From Gaertneriomyces semiglobifer (Eukaryota; Chytridiomycota; Chytridiomycetes; Spizellomycetales; Spizellomycetaceae), in contig JAHLKF010000008.1 of NCBI GenBank assembly GCA_025558075.1, positions 372,001-436,000 of the forward strand: a DNA stretch of 64,000 nt, written 5' to 3'. Under the pieces are notes generated by a model, which worked only from the letters and a program-made list of their open reading frames with translations, did not search any database and had not been told where the DNA came from. The translations under genes and the position numbers were made by a program. Numbering within the stretch: position 1 is the first letter of the stretch; every line of letters begins with the position of its first letter. Below are positions 22,890 to 33,158 of this stretch, piece by piece.

Positions 22890-24837
22890 TCACGAATCAA
22901 CTACCTCTGGATTCTTCAGGCGATTCAAATATAGAAGCGCCATGAATAGTGCCGGCGTAGGGAAAGATGCCGCACTCCACGATCTCCCCGTCGATTCCAG
23001 TTCCAAACTTATCAACCCAACGTCAGCCAAATTGAACACCTCTGAAAGATCGACTGGATCCTCCCGGATGATGTCGCCCGCACAAATGGATTGCAATCCA
23101 AACACTTGGAATTGTGCAGGATTATCCCCCAATTCCGGTCGTTCCATCACTGCAACATTGCGTTTAAACAGTGATGTCATCACAGCTACATAGGCGGCGT
23201 TCAGTCTGTCGCCCTTGTTTGCCGATTCAGCTCGCGTTTGGTACTCCGCAGCTTCTTTCCGAAGGAGCGCAAAGATCTGTTCTTCCGACGGTTCCTTCAA
23301 GCCGTCACAGCCCTTTCCAAAGCTCAGCCACTGAACCTGCTCCTCACCGAACAATTTCCGCATATTTCCCCCCGTAGCAAGGTAGAGACGCGCAACCCGA
23401 GCCTCCCAGACACTCTTACTCTGGTTGGGTACTGACTCGGAAACGTCCTCGACATCTTCCACGCCGACACTTTCCAACGACCAGAACACAGAATCATATT
23501 GAACCTTGTCAGGTTCCAGAACGGCGTCAATCAAACGCATGAATTCCTCCTTAGAACTGACCGGCTTGTCAAATCGACATTTGACGCGCCTTCTTGAAAG
23601 ACATCCAGCAAACTCCTTATAGGAAACAAATCGCCTTTCTGGCGGCTGCGACGGTGCATACTCTCCGAATGCAAGACACGGTGTGTACAACGATGATCCG
23701 GACAGTACGGTCCAAATTCCGGCACGGCCTTCTCGAAGGCACACTAACTCGTCATGCAACCCAGACACGTTTTCAGAATCTCCCCATGCAGCCCCTTCTT
23801 GCAATTCATCGATGACGAGGAATATCCCAATGTCTTTGTCTCGGCAAAACTGTAATAAACGACCGATGCCTTTCGTAGCTGACACAACCTCTTCATACCC
23901 GGCCAAGTAAAGAGCAGTATAGATGGCTGTCGAAGGCAGAGTATGCTTTGTCAAGGATAAATACACAGGGATCACTTTGTCGATGTGTAGTGCGGTTACT
24001 GCCAGTAGGAGACTCAACATGAAATGCGTCTTTCCGACGCCCGGTTCAGCGACATGAAGAATCGGCTGTTGGCCAAACGAGCGAAAGTGCTCAATTGATG
24101 GTGCTAATGACCGAAGGAGCGAGCGACGTCCGTGCGTCATTGCAAATGGATCCAACGCAAAGCTTTCGGCATCGGGTTCATCCGATCTGTGCAATGTGCC
24201 TAGCCAGTGAAGCGCCCGTGGTAGAAATTTGATAACGGATGATGACGGGTCCAAGTGCGGATGATGCAATATATCTGCATTTTCGACGACGAGGGCTGCG
24301 AAAGTTTCAAGGTGATTCTTGTTGAGAGCGTAGAATCCAGACTTTGCAGCTGACCGGGGACCTGGGAGTAATAGTTGCGTGAGAAAGGATGATTAGAAGT
24401 CCCCGATTTCTCACTCAGGCAACCCTACAAGGATTGAAAGGATTCTTCATCAATCCTTTCAATCCTTGTACAGTGTTAGCGCCGCCATCCTCAGCAGCAG
24501 CTACTAGGCCATCTTGGTAGCACACAACGGTTCTAGTGTGGACAAATGGGACTGGAGGAACAAGCGAAAATCATTAAACAGCAGTCGTCAAATCTTACCT
24601 TCATGGATTGTGGTGAAGCAGTAAGTTTACTATTCGCGTCGCAAAGCGGTAAAGTTGATTCCCGCATGCCGCAGCAACAGACGCAGGAAGTCCGGCACCT
24701 CGGAAATGTTCGCGGATGGTCTTCAAGTCCGGGTAACGGATGTCATCCACAGATATCGGATTCGTCTCTAACGTTTGCCGTACTATGGGACTCAAACCAT
24801 GTCCAAATCTAAGAAGCTCCTTCAAATCGAAGGACAT
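22890..24837 (-). CDS. P-loop NTPase, crinkler/STAND-like, function unknown
   Basis: The main exon 22890-24361 encodes a nucleotide-binding core. The Walker A is HVAEPGVGKTHFML and the Walker B is GIFLVIDELQEG; a later segment, VARLYLATGGNMRKLFG, resembles a winged-helix or sensor region. A preceding exon, 24429-24551 (VVCYQDGLVAAAEDGGANTV), joins in phase through a GT at 24427-24428. A further ORF at 24601-24837, starting MSFDLKELLRFGHGLSP, may be exon 1, but I found no phase-consistent junction for it. The architecture (N-terminal module, P-loop ATPase, long divergent C-terminus) recalls fungal and oomycete crinkler-type proteins. No LxLFLAK-like header is visible, so that label is tentative. 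The 5' exon-intron boundary lies inside a perfect hairpin. Confidence 0.6.
24426..24470. repeat. 19-bp perfect inverted repeat (7-base loop)
   Basis: The arms 24426-24444 and 24452-24470 are exact reverse complements, separated by CTTCATC. In the minus-strand transcript the stem would pair across the predicted 5' splice site of the NTPase gene. Confidence 0.95.
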
Positions 24838-25591
24838 TTTGCCAGATGGTTTATTGTGGAAGGGTTTATGTTGGCAGACTGGCAGTTGTAAAATTCGTGA
24901 AGAGCGCCGCTGCCGTTCAAACGAGCGGAGCTTTGGTTACGTAATAATAGGTTTTGGGTGAGACCGTGTCAAGTATATATACTCACGGAAATCGCCACAA
25001 AAAACGTCTGAAAATCAGTCATTAGATTCCTAAAACCACCATTTGAAAATCCTGATAGCTGAATATCAGGACTTGAGCAGGTTGAATGGTCAAAATCCGT
25101 CCATTTTACGTTGTGCTCCCATTCTTGGTGTTTAGTGCACCAATAGAAATATCGATTCGTATTGTTAAAAGGGTTGGAAAACCAGGTCTCGAACTCGGTC
25201 ACAACCACTTGCAAGTGGTTCTATAAACGGAGTCGTCTTGTTACTCGAACTGCGTAAGATTTTGCCCACCAGTGGTCAAAAGCAACGCCCTGAACTTCAG
25301 CATGTCGCGCGACATCTCGAAATGTAAAGAATCCAAACCTTAATGTGCAGGTGTACTGTTTGCCGCTGTTCATCGGAGAAGGATACATCGCATTCTGTTC
25401 GCTGGACTAAATGGCACGAAAAGCGGTCTGCCCAAACAAAAACGGAAATTTCGGGCCTTTGACTTCCTTCACAAAGAGCAAGAAGCATTCGGCGAGTGAA
25501 CTGCGTGACTTGTTTTTCAAAACCAAAAGGTATGTATGTTACAGCATAATGGTTGGTCGTCCCAAAAAGAAAACGGCCTTCATTCCACTCA
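24838..25591. other. intergenic, no gene seen
   Basis: Only short ORFs on both strands. A small inverted repeat (TCCTGATA...TATCAGGA) lies near 25051-25074. Nothing else is recognised. Confidence 0.45.
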
Positions 25592-26879
25592 TCAAGTACT
25601 TCCAAACTTCTTCTTCCAGGAGGCCGTGCACGAATAGCCTTGGTCATCGAAGTTCTCTTTGGGATCACAGTCGCAAACACCCGCTGATGTAAAGCCCGGC
25701 TGTCCAGCCGGACAATGTCCAATAGGCGCGTGGTAGTAAGCAATATCGTTGAAAAAGTGTATCTGCTCTGGGCGCAACAGGAAGGCGGCGGCAATAGAAT
25801 GTACAGGTGCATCTCCCCAACGTTCGTAGAAAAATCCACCTTGACGATCCAGAAACTCAAAAAAGTCAAGGTAAGCCTTGGATCTCCATAAATGTAAAGA
25901 AGCAATCTCAAAATTTGACCAAAAGTGACACATATTGTACTTTGACATGTTGTCGTCCGTGATGAAAGAAAGAGCATTTTCTGACCGTACGTATGAAGGG
26001 TTCTTCTGAACGAATTCTTTTACAGTTTTCCAGAGAGTTGGAATAGTCGCTTCATACTCGTAAAGCGAGATAGTAAAGCTGTACAGCTTGTTGTTCTCAT
26101 GAATGTACTTGAATGGGTCCAGAGGAATATCACAAGAGAACTTGACGTTGGGCTCCACTCGCCAGTAGTAATCGTACTGGTCGAGGAGAGGATGCCGGAA
26201 AAAGAACCCAGAGTTGAACCGGCACATGTGGCGATAAGACTCCGAACCACCGTAAATGACATTGTCCGTAACCATCTTTTTCCTCGTTTCTGCTGCATGC
26301 GTTTGATTGATCCAGTCAGGGTATGACCAGTGTTCCCTAGGAACAAGACCAAACTCGACTTTCGAGTTCGGAGTAAGAGCTCGCATCTGCGATTTGAACT
26401 GCTCATCGAAAGGCTGATCGTTCAAATACACGTAAGGGTAATTGTATTTGTTGTTGAAACGCTTCTGCAAGTCTTGCACCGAATCCTTTGCGCCATTCAA
26501 GTCAGAATTCCTCGCTAGCATCAATAGCACACCTTTGACCCTCCCTACAGACGCAATTGTTGAGGCTTGACTGACGCGCCATGAACGTAGACCGCTCTGT
26601 TTGCAAAGACTCACCTTGGTCGTCAGTAGCATTAAGAGGCGCTATGTTAATACCGGCAAGGGCTGCAAACTGTCGGTCCTTTTCAGTAATGCCACGCAGC
26701 CGGAAATCCTCAGTCTCTTTTTTCGACCACCAGTCTTCCTTCAGCCTATTCTTGACGACATCCAGTATGCCGTCATCGTCACTCAGAGCTGTCTTCAAGA
26801 AAATCACAGTGGCCAGCAGGAGCGCGGCCAGCGCAATTGACCTTACTGTCCTGCCTCGTGGAAGCCCTATCATGGTCAT
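25592..26879 (-). CDS. Alpha-1,2-mannosyltransferase, KRE2/MNT1 family (GT15)
   Basis: About 405 aa from two exons, 26615-26879 and 25592-26544. Start MTMIGLPRGRTVRSIALAAL leads into a single N-terminal membrane anchor, giving a type II Golgi topology. The catalytic domain begins VKGVLLMLARNSDLNGAKDS. It contains FGLVPREHWSYPDW, MCRFNSGFFFRHPLL and YYWRVEPNVKFSCD, the GT15 block that carries the catalytic-site glutamate. It then continues to YERWGDAPVHSIAAAF. GT15 enzymes add alpha-1,2-mannose to protein O- and N-glycans in the Golgi. Cysteines near the C-terminus (GVCDCDP) are typical of the family. Which paralogue (KRE2, KTR) it is cannot be decided. Confidence 0.93.
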
Positions 26880-27331
26880 CAAATGTAGGCCTCTATCGCC
26901 GCTTAGATCGACGGGTCCGTCCACAAGATAAGCTTGCGCGCACCTATATACTGGTCGACCCTATGGAATTGAGCGACGAGTTCTGGGCAACCCCAAGAAG
27001 ACCTCTAATAAATGTATTGACCAACCTGCCTACCACACCTTGCTTTGGACAAGCATCCGTTAACACTCGGACCCAACACAAAGCTCTCACGAGACACTAT
27101 CAAGCACCAGGGCCTACTGCGTTCAAGAAAGGATGCCGCTGGCTACTGCTGTATTATTAGCTTCTCGTCCTCCGCTCGACTTTTGAAAGTAAAAATAAAG
27201 CAAGCCTTTCGCACAGGAAAGACTCGCGGCGAGCAATGACTCACAACCCACGCGTGTCGTGACTGTGCCGCATCGCCTTGCTGGAACGCGGCAAAGCGAG
27301 TTTATTCAACGACAACGTCTTCAAAAAGCTT
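26880..27331. other. intergenic between GT15 promoter and MATE 3' end
   Basis: Only short chance ORFs are seen. It holds the 5' flank of the GT15 gene and the 3' flank of the MATE gene. Confidence 0.5.
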
Positions 27332-29158
27332 TTAGGAACTGAGAGCAGACAGCCACCTCAACCGCCACTGCGGAGTCCGTCGGACGGCCCACCACCACAA
27401 CCCAATAAACAGAATGGTCAAAACTGATCCGCAAACTAAGCTACCGCCAAAGATGATTGCATGATAGTCCCATGCCTTGTTGTTCGGAATATCCACTTTC
27501 GCCAGTACAATGCACCATGGGAATACCCATAGGACATTGGACGCGAGAGAGTTTAAAAACCAGATATCAAGTCGGGTAGCGAGCAGGAGGGCGGTGAATT
27601 GGCATTGCACGGTGAACAGAATGTAAGTCCAATCAAGAGATCGGAACATGCGTTCGGTTAAGTTTGCCACTGTATCCGAGTTGGAAAGATAGAACGCGAA
27701 AGGGCGGACAAGCCACAAGGACAGCAGGATCGCCAACACACCTTCCACACAGAAAACTATCGCTGCTGAGCGCAGGGCGGGCTTTACCACATCTGCCGCA
27801 ACCACATTAGACCAGTTCCAGGCAGTAACGAGCATGAATGGGATACCCCACCTTTTAGGGTAACGGACTGCTGCGGCGTCGATCTTTCTTCCAGCTTTGG
27901 CTCAGTCTCCACGTTAGCGATGATGACGTTCTGTCCCGCATGATGTTGTCGAAGCCATGCACCCCAACGGTGTCCGCAAAATGCTAATGCGGCACTTTCC
28001 AACGCCCAGGAGGGCGCCATTATCAGACCCCAGCGAATTGTATTGAAGACACCCCAAGCTGTCGCGTAGTCGGTGCCGATATTGATTACCGTTGTGGTCA
28101 ACCATAGATATAAGCCATTCCTTATAGCCGTTTCAGCAAACGTAAAACGTGCAGGTAGCGCCAAACGTTTCAAAGCGGAAAGCGTAGGACGTACGGGTCC
28201 TATGGTAGATCTGGTAGTGATGAGAAAGTACGCAAGCCCGGTTGCAGCGGCAATGCCGTCGCATGCAAGTCTGATGATGCCCTGCGTGTTTACCGTTGGA
28301 CTGAGCCCGCCGACGCGAAACGAGGAGAGGAAGATGAGATCCAGGATGATGTTAAGGGAGACTTTACACGAGCTGATAATGAGCGGCACATCCGGGCGAT
28401 CCAAGGAGCGTGTAGTGGTCTGAATAGCATATTCAATGACACCAAACAGGGAAGAGAAGCTCGCGATGCGGACATAGTCGATTGATGCCTCACGCACCTG
28501 AGTTGGTTCACGAAGAAACCGCCGACGTCAGCCTCACCCTCTGCACACATGTACCGAAAAAAACACGAACTTACTTCAGTAGGAACAAATGCGGACGCAA
28601 ACTGGGGCGCAACGCTGACAAAAATCAGCGACAACACCAATCCCACTGTCGCTTGGAAGGCGATCAGTGTATGACACAGGGTAAGTCGCTCCGTTTGCCT
28701 GTTGATAGGCTTCCCCTCCTGATCCCTATCATCTTGAATGGAGCCAATGACGTTATACGCAACCCGGGAGAGTCCCTCATTGATGATTTCGGTGAAGATT
28801 CCCATGTAACTGCATAAGCGTGCGAATGACGAAAGCGTTAAGTCCCGACGTGCATTAACAACAATGAGATATGCCCTTTAGCTTACGTATAAACGTCCGA
28901 AGTAACAACTGCGGTTGCATCCAGCTTTGCTATCCACAGCTTGGACAGTGTGCCGTACAGCGCAGGCAAAAGGAATGCGCCGAAATTAAAGATCACTGCG
29001 CCATAATAGGTAGCTCTCCATCTTTGAACTTTCTCCCTGATGAATGCACTCCCAATAAAGTACCGATCAGGGAAGGTGTTCTGCGCCTCCATGCTTGTAT
29101 CTTCTGTCAAGACCCCCGCCGTCTCGCCTTCACTCGAGGTACCGTTCATGGTCGCCAT
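27332..29158 (-). CDS. MATE-family multidrug/solute transporter
   Basis: About 537 aa from four exons read right to left: 28887-29158, 28575-28809, 27852-28497 and 27332-27792. A hydrophilic start MATMNGTSSEGETAGVLTED precedes many hydrophobic segments, for example GAVIFNFGAFLLPALYGTLS and CHTLIAFQATVGLVLSLIFV. MatE-like segments include YATAWGVFNTIRWGLIMAPS and LGGVFSALGVV-type helices in the C-terminal half. The fold and length fit MATE transporters, which exchange H+ or Na+ for organic substrates. The substrate is unknown. The third intron (GT at 27850-27851, donor GTGGGG) is the least certain; it was chosen for phase. Confidence 0.72.
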
Positions 29159-29605
29159 TCTGAATGTTTTACTTGGCAAACCACTTCCAATGAAGGAATA
29201 TGCACTGTAACTGGCATGTCTCCACCGCTGCCGGTTCTCAACGGAGAAAGAATTGAGGGACTGTCCCTTGACACTGTGTGGACACTCCTGAAGACAAGAA
29301 TCTGGAGCAAATAAAGTTTCGCGACTATTCGTTATCGATATAGATTTGTACGCACATTGGCACAAAGCTCGCAACTTCGGACAAGATTAGTCCCATATCC
29401 ACGTTACAACGCTGGCTGAAACCATGGCATCTGACATGCTACGAAGGGCACACCGAATGAGTAGATCAGTCCGCTCGACCAATCTATTGCGTACGATGCC
29501 GGTCGACATTGGAAAATCGATCCTATCCAGTTAGCCTTGCTTTTGATGCCACAGCGCCATTTACCGCAGAGAGCATATCGGTTCACACTGGGACATAGCC
29601 AATGC

Positions 29606-29683
29606 GCGCACTCGCTAACATAAGAATGGGACGGAAATGATACAGCGCACTCGCTAACATAAGAATGGGACGGAAATGATACT
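29606..29683. repeat. 39-bp direct tandem repeat, two copies
   Basis: Units 29606-29644 and 29645-29683 are essentially identical (GCGCACTCGCTAACATAAGA...). Thirty-nine is a multiple of three, so the minus frame shows a 13-residue unit VSFPSHSYVSECA twice. Whether this is translated is unknown. Confidence 0.9.
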
Positions 29684-29834
29684 TCGCAGAGTTGTATTAT
29701 CAAGTAAAGGTGTAGGTATATATAAAAATCAAGATTCCCTCATCCTTGTCAATTCCTTGATGCCAATCAGCCTGTTGAAAGAAAAGTGGGGTCAGCACAT
29801 CGTACCGGAGAGAATGAATCCGCAACAATCGCCC

Positions 29835-30346
29835 CGTCAGATACCAACACAAGCAGCCCCCGTCACAAGCGAGACGCCCGTTCACGGCGAACCGCAGGAC
29901 GCACCAAGTTAGAGAAGAGGCTACCAGCACCAGCCCCAGCAGGCAACCATTTCGCCATCTTCATGCCCCGTCAGATACCGATACAAGCAGCCCCCGTCAC
30001 AAGCGAGACGCCCGTTCACGGCGAACCGCAGGACGCACCAAGTTAGAGAAGAGACTACCAGCACCAGCCCCAGCAAGCACAAAGACAGTAGGCCCATCTG
30101 CAGCCCCCGTCAGATACCGATACAAGCAGCCCCCATCACAAGCGAGACGCCCGTTCACGGCGAACCGCAGGACGCACCAAGTTAGAGAAGAGACTACCAG
30201 CACCAACCCCAGCAGAGCAACAGACAGTTCCCGATCCCCCGTCAGATGCCGATACAAGCAGCCCCCATCACAAGCGAGACGACCGTTCACGGCGTACCGC
30301 AGGCCGCACCAAGTTAGAGAAGAGACTACCAGCACCAGCCCCAGCA
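29835..30346. repeat. 107-bp direct repeat, four copies with unique 25-32 base spacers
   Basis: Copies lie at 29835-29941, 29969-30075, 30108-30214 and 30240-30346. The spacers are unrelated and are 27, 32 and 25 bases long. On the minus strand each unit can encode SSLTWCVLRFAVNGRLACDG followed by GCLYRYLT. This would be a hydrophobic, cysteine-containing module, but spacer lengths keep only the two rightmost copies in one frame. A TATAAAAG box lies about 120 bases upstream on the minus strand, so transcription leftward is plausible. No known family is recognised. A minus ORF covering the two right copies spans 29997-30362 from its first ATG. Confidence 0.9.
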
Positions 30347-30467
30347 GTTCACGGGCACACATCGAACCGAACAAATAGCTGCACCCACCTTAATAAATGA
30401 CAGCATGTATAAGAGTACGGAAGGTGTGTATCGGATTGACGGTGGGAAATCACGACGGGCTCCCTCG

Positions 30468-30475
30468 CTTTTATA
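30468..30475 (-). promoter_or_regulatory. TATA box facing the repeat array
   Basis: The minus strand reads TATAAAAG. It points leftward into the repeat array, which begins about 120 bases downstream, and suggests an unannotated transcript. Confidence 0.4.
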
Positions 30476-30523
30476 CTCCAGCGATGGCAGCCCTAACCCC
30501 ACTAGATGACTGCTGTGCCGCAT

Positions 30524-31078
30524 TTTAGATTGTCGGTTGACCCTAACCCCTACAATTATGATTATGTCATGGCCACGTCCAAATCAAGTGAGCGGAGTTT
30601 CGCAAAACTATGCAGAGTAGGAATAGTGGATCTAACCAACTTCCAAATGGAGAAATATGGGAAATTCCTAGTAGTTCCTAGTAGCAACTCCAGGGACCGC
30701 CACTCAAGTGCTCGTCACGTATACCTCCCCTTTGAATCGGGCACAACCTAGTTCAGCTGATAAAAACACATAGGGAAATGCAGCAGAGCAACCACAAGCA
30801 ACCATAACAACGACGGCATGAGAAAGTTACGGATTAGTTCCTGGCTTTCGAGAGCTGCTGATATCGCACGCACCTTCACTGCTTGGAGGTAACCGCCTTC
30901 CCCTTATGCTTGGCCATCCTCCACCAAACCTTGGAAATGCACGCCAGCGTACGTCCAGCAACGGACAAGGAGTTGGAACTATTGAGGGCAAAGTTACGTT
31001 AACCTATCCTGCAAGATCATTTGTCGGTCCAGCCATGTTGCTGATGTGGAGCACGCAGTTGTAATCTGCCTCGGCCCT
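30524..31078. other. intergenic, nothing recognised
   Basis: No ORF above about 80 codons with any recognisable feature. A short duplication (CTAGTAGTTCCTAGTAG) is seen near 30668-30685. Confidence 0.45.
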
Positions 31079-31549
31079 CTACACCTTGAATCTTGAGATG
31101 TCCAAAACAGAGTCGGGCAAGTGAGAGAACTGATAAAATCTAGCCCAGGTGGTTCCGCTTGCACCTTGGACGAAGAAATTGGGACAGCAGAGGATCATGC
31201 GCTTGTTGAGTTCTGCCAGAGTTCGCACCAGCTCCTCGCACACATCTTCCCTGACCGCCATTATTCCTTCTGCCAACATTCTCAAGACCAGCGGTCGCAG
31301 TCGCGTGAAGTTGGCACCCACAACACGGGCGCCGTCTGTGGTTCGCCTTGCGGCCTCGTGACTAAGCTCCGCGGGCATCGGTGAAGGTACCGGGACGGCT
31401 GCAGGAAGCCCAATCCAGGGCTTAGTCTGAAAAAATAGAGACCGCTTCCCAAACAATCCGCGCTCATCCGCGACATGGCGGCACCACAACCCACTGCCTG
31501 TTCGTGGCTGGCCCAGTGCCAGGATGATACCGCTGGGTGTGTGAAACAT
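31079..31549 (-). CDS. hypothetical protein, 156 aa, weak
   Basis: An uninterrupted minus-strand ORF with ATG at 31549. It begins MFHTPSGIILALGQPRTGSG and contains a leucine/arginine-rich stretch, FTRLRPLVLRMLAEGIMAVR. There is no signal peptide, clear membrane helix or known motif. It may be a small gene, a decayed fragment or chance. No splice partners or promoter are evident. Confidence 0.25.
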   Translation of the reverse strand: MFHTPSGIILALGQPRTGSGLWCRHVADERGLFGKRSLFFQTKPWIGLPAAVPVPSPMPAELSHEAARRTTDGARVVGANFTRLRPLVLRMLAEGIMAVREDVCEELVRTLAELNKRMILCCPNFFVQGASGTTWARFYQFSHLPDSVLDISRFKV

Positions 31550-32582
31550 GACGAAGGCGAATGACGCTAACCTGATGCGGCCACTCTGGCGAGCATTTAC
31601 GTCGTTGGCGACGACGGCGTTACCCAGGCCATGGGCAGCGCTAGCAGGCCTGCCAGTTGAATTGATGTCAGCATGAAATGGCAGGTATAGGACAGGTACC
31701 GTGACCTACGTCCCCGCAACGACAAAGGCTCCATCGAGGATCATTTTCCAGGCCCTTCCCTCACCTGGAAGCCTACCCGACTGGCATCCATGAAGGTCAT
31801 GTGCGTTTGCACGCACATGCATGGTCTAGTTACTTCGGACTCCACGAAGAGCTGCCCGGTGCCGAGAATGTGGGCCAGCATCCAGCGACACCGGGCAGCT
31901 CTTCGTGAAGGTGCGGCTAATGCCAGGGTGTACTCCACTTGGCGACCGCTGTGTCATTCACGCGGAAACTCGGAAGCTGTGAGGTGACCGCTCTTTTATA
32001 TCCCCCCGAGCTCTACAGGGGCCTTCTTTTTCTTTCAGATGCGATGCCATCTCTCGCTGCCTGAATCAGACCGCATCATATCCGATTCAAATATCCAGAC
32101 TGAACAGCCGCTATGGTATACAAATTCTCCGTCGTGTGTCTGTCAAAAGTGGCCTGCCAAAGCCACATACCTTGAGCGGAGTTTAATTACATAATCAGTT
32201 TGGAGTGAGATCAGCTTGGTGAATATTTGGCGTTTTGTGAAGAAAGAAGAAGTTGCCGGACCGACGATCTGCCAGGACCATGAGAAGCCAGTCTAGTTGG
32301 GAGTTGGTAGCCTTCTGTGTGGAAAATGCACGTATTGTTGACATAGTGTTACAAGTGATGGTCGAGCAACATTTCAATTCGCATTTCAATTGAACCTCAA
32401 TTGTTGGATGTCGTCAATCTGATGTGCCATTGGTCAATACGAATTCGAGTGGTGGTATTTTCCGGGCTGAGAAGTTGATGCTGCATATATAGTTTCGCCT
32501 ACACTGTATTGATGTGTGACGCAAACGTATCTTCCGCCCAACAATATTCACGTGTATTTCAAAGTGTCTAAGAATCGTCCAA
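31550..32582. other. gene-poor stretch with a long hairpin
   Basis: Two minus ORFs of about 65 codons (31741-31938 and 32195-32389) have no recognisable product. The 19-bp inverted repeat at 31843-31907 lies here. A shorter GTGCGT...ACGCAC palindrome is at 31801-31816. Confidence 0.45.
31843..31907. repeat. 19-bp perfect inverted repeat (27-base loop)
   Basis: The arms CACGAAGAGCTGCCCGGTG (31843-31861) and its exact reverse complement (31889-31907) flank a 27-base loop. The GC-rich stem would be very stable in DNA or RNA. Confidence 0.95.
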
Positions 32583-33158
32583 CTAGTACTGAGAGGTTTG
32601 TCTATCATAGTTAGCTCCCATCGCCTTCTGCAACAGAAGCTTGATATCGGCGAGCCGCAGGTCATCCTTGCTGGACGCGGCGACTTCAACGGCGAACACC
32701 TTGATCGTTTGCTTGACATCCGCGATGTGTACCGACAGCTTGGCCTTACGCATAACCTTGACTTGGGGACCGCACCAGCTGACAAGCACGAATTTCGCCC
32801 TCTGAGACTACATCCACACGCGAAACGACGCGTCTTAGTCTGGCATCAGGCATCTCTGGCAAAATGAATACGTGCACTTACCAACTCATCGTTTCCTACG
32901 ACCATACGAAGGTAACCAAAGGCAGCCTGGTCAGGCTGCAATTGGGCAGTAAACTCATCCAAACCACCAGATCCGGTTCCGGAAAGCGTTAACACGTCGG
33001 ATTTCTCATCCTTGTATGAGAGGAGCAGCCTGCACATGCTAGTAAGATCCCTTGCGCATAGTGCACGGCCGTGACGCCATGGCTTACCAGTTAGTAGGGG
33101 ACTTATCGTTGCGAACATCCTCGTACGCGGCGGCAACGTCTCCTTCAAATTGAACCAT
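32583..33158 (-). CDS. Coactosin (ADF-homology F-actin-binding protein)
   Basis: About 145 aa, close to the usual 142, from three exons: 33088-33158, 32882-33029 and 32583-32801. The start is MVQFEGDVAAAYEDVRNDKS, joined through TNW to LLLSYKDEKSDVLTLSGTGS. Then come AAFGYLRMVVGNDEL and RAKFVLVSWCGPQVKVMRKA, the ADF-H core of coactosins. The end, KAMGANYDRQTSQY, is also characteristic. Coactosin binds F-actin and counters capping. The acceptor at 33030-33032 is preferred over one a few bases earlier because it restores the conserved tryptophan. The family is, from general knowledge, uncommon in higher fungi, which supports a basal-fungus origin. Confidence 0.93.

Noticed and set aside
25189..25220. 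B-box-like sequence suggesting a tRNA
   Set aside because: A GAGTTCGAGAC-like string is present on the minus strand, but no A-box, acceptor stem or anticodon arm fits.
29835..30346. CRISPR array
   Set aside because: Repeat units are far longer than the spacers, there are only four of them, the genome is clearly eukaryotic, and no cas-like gene is nearby.
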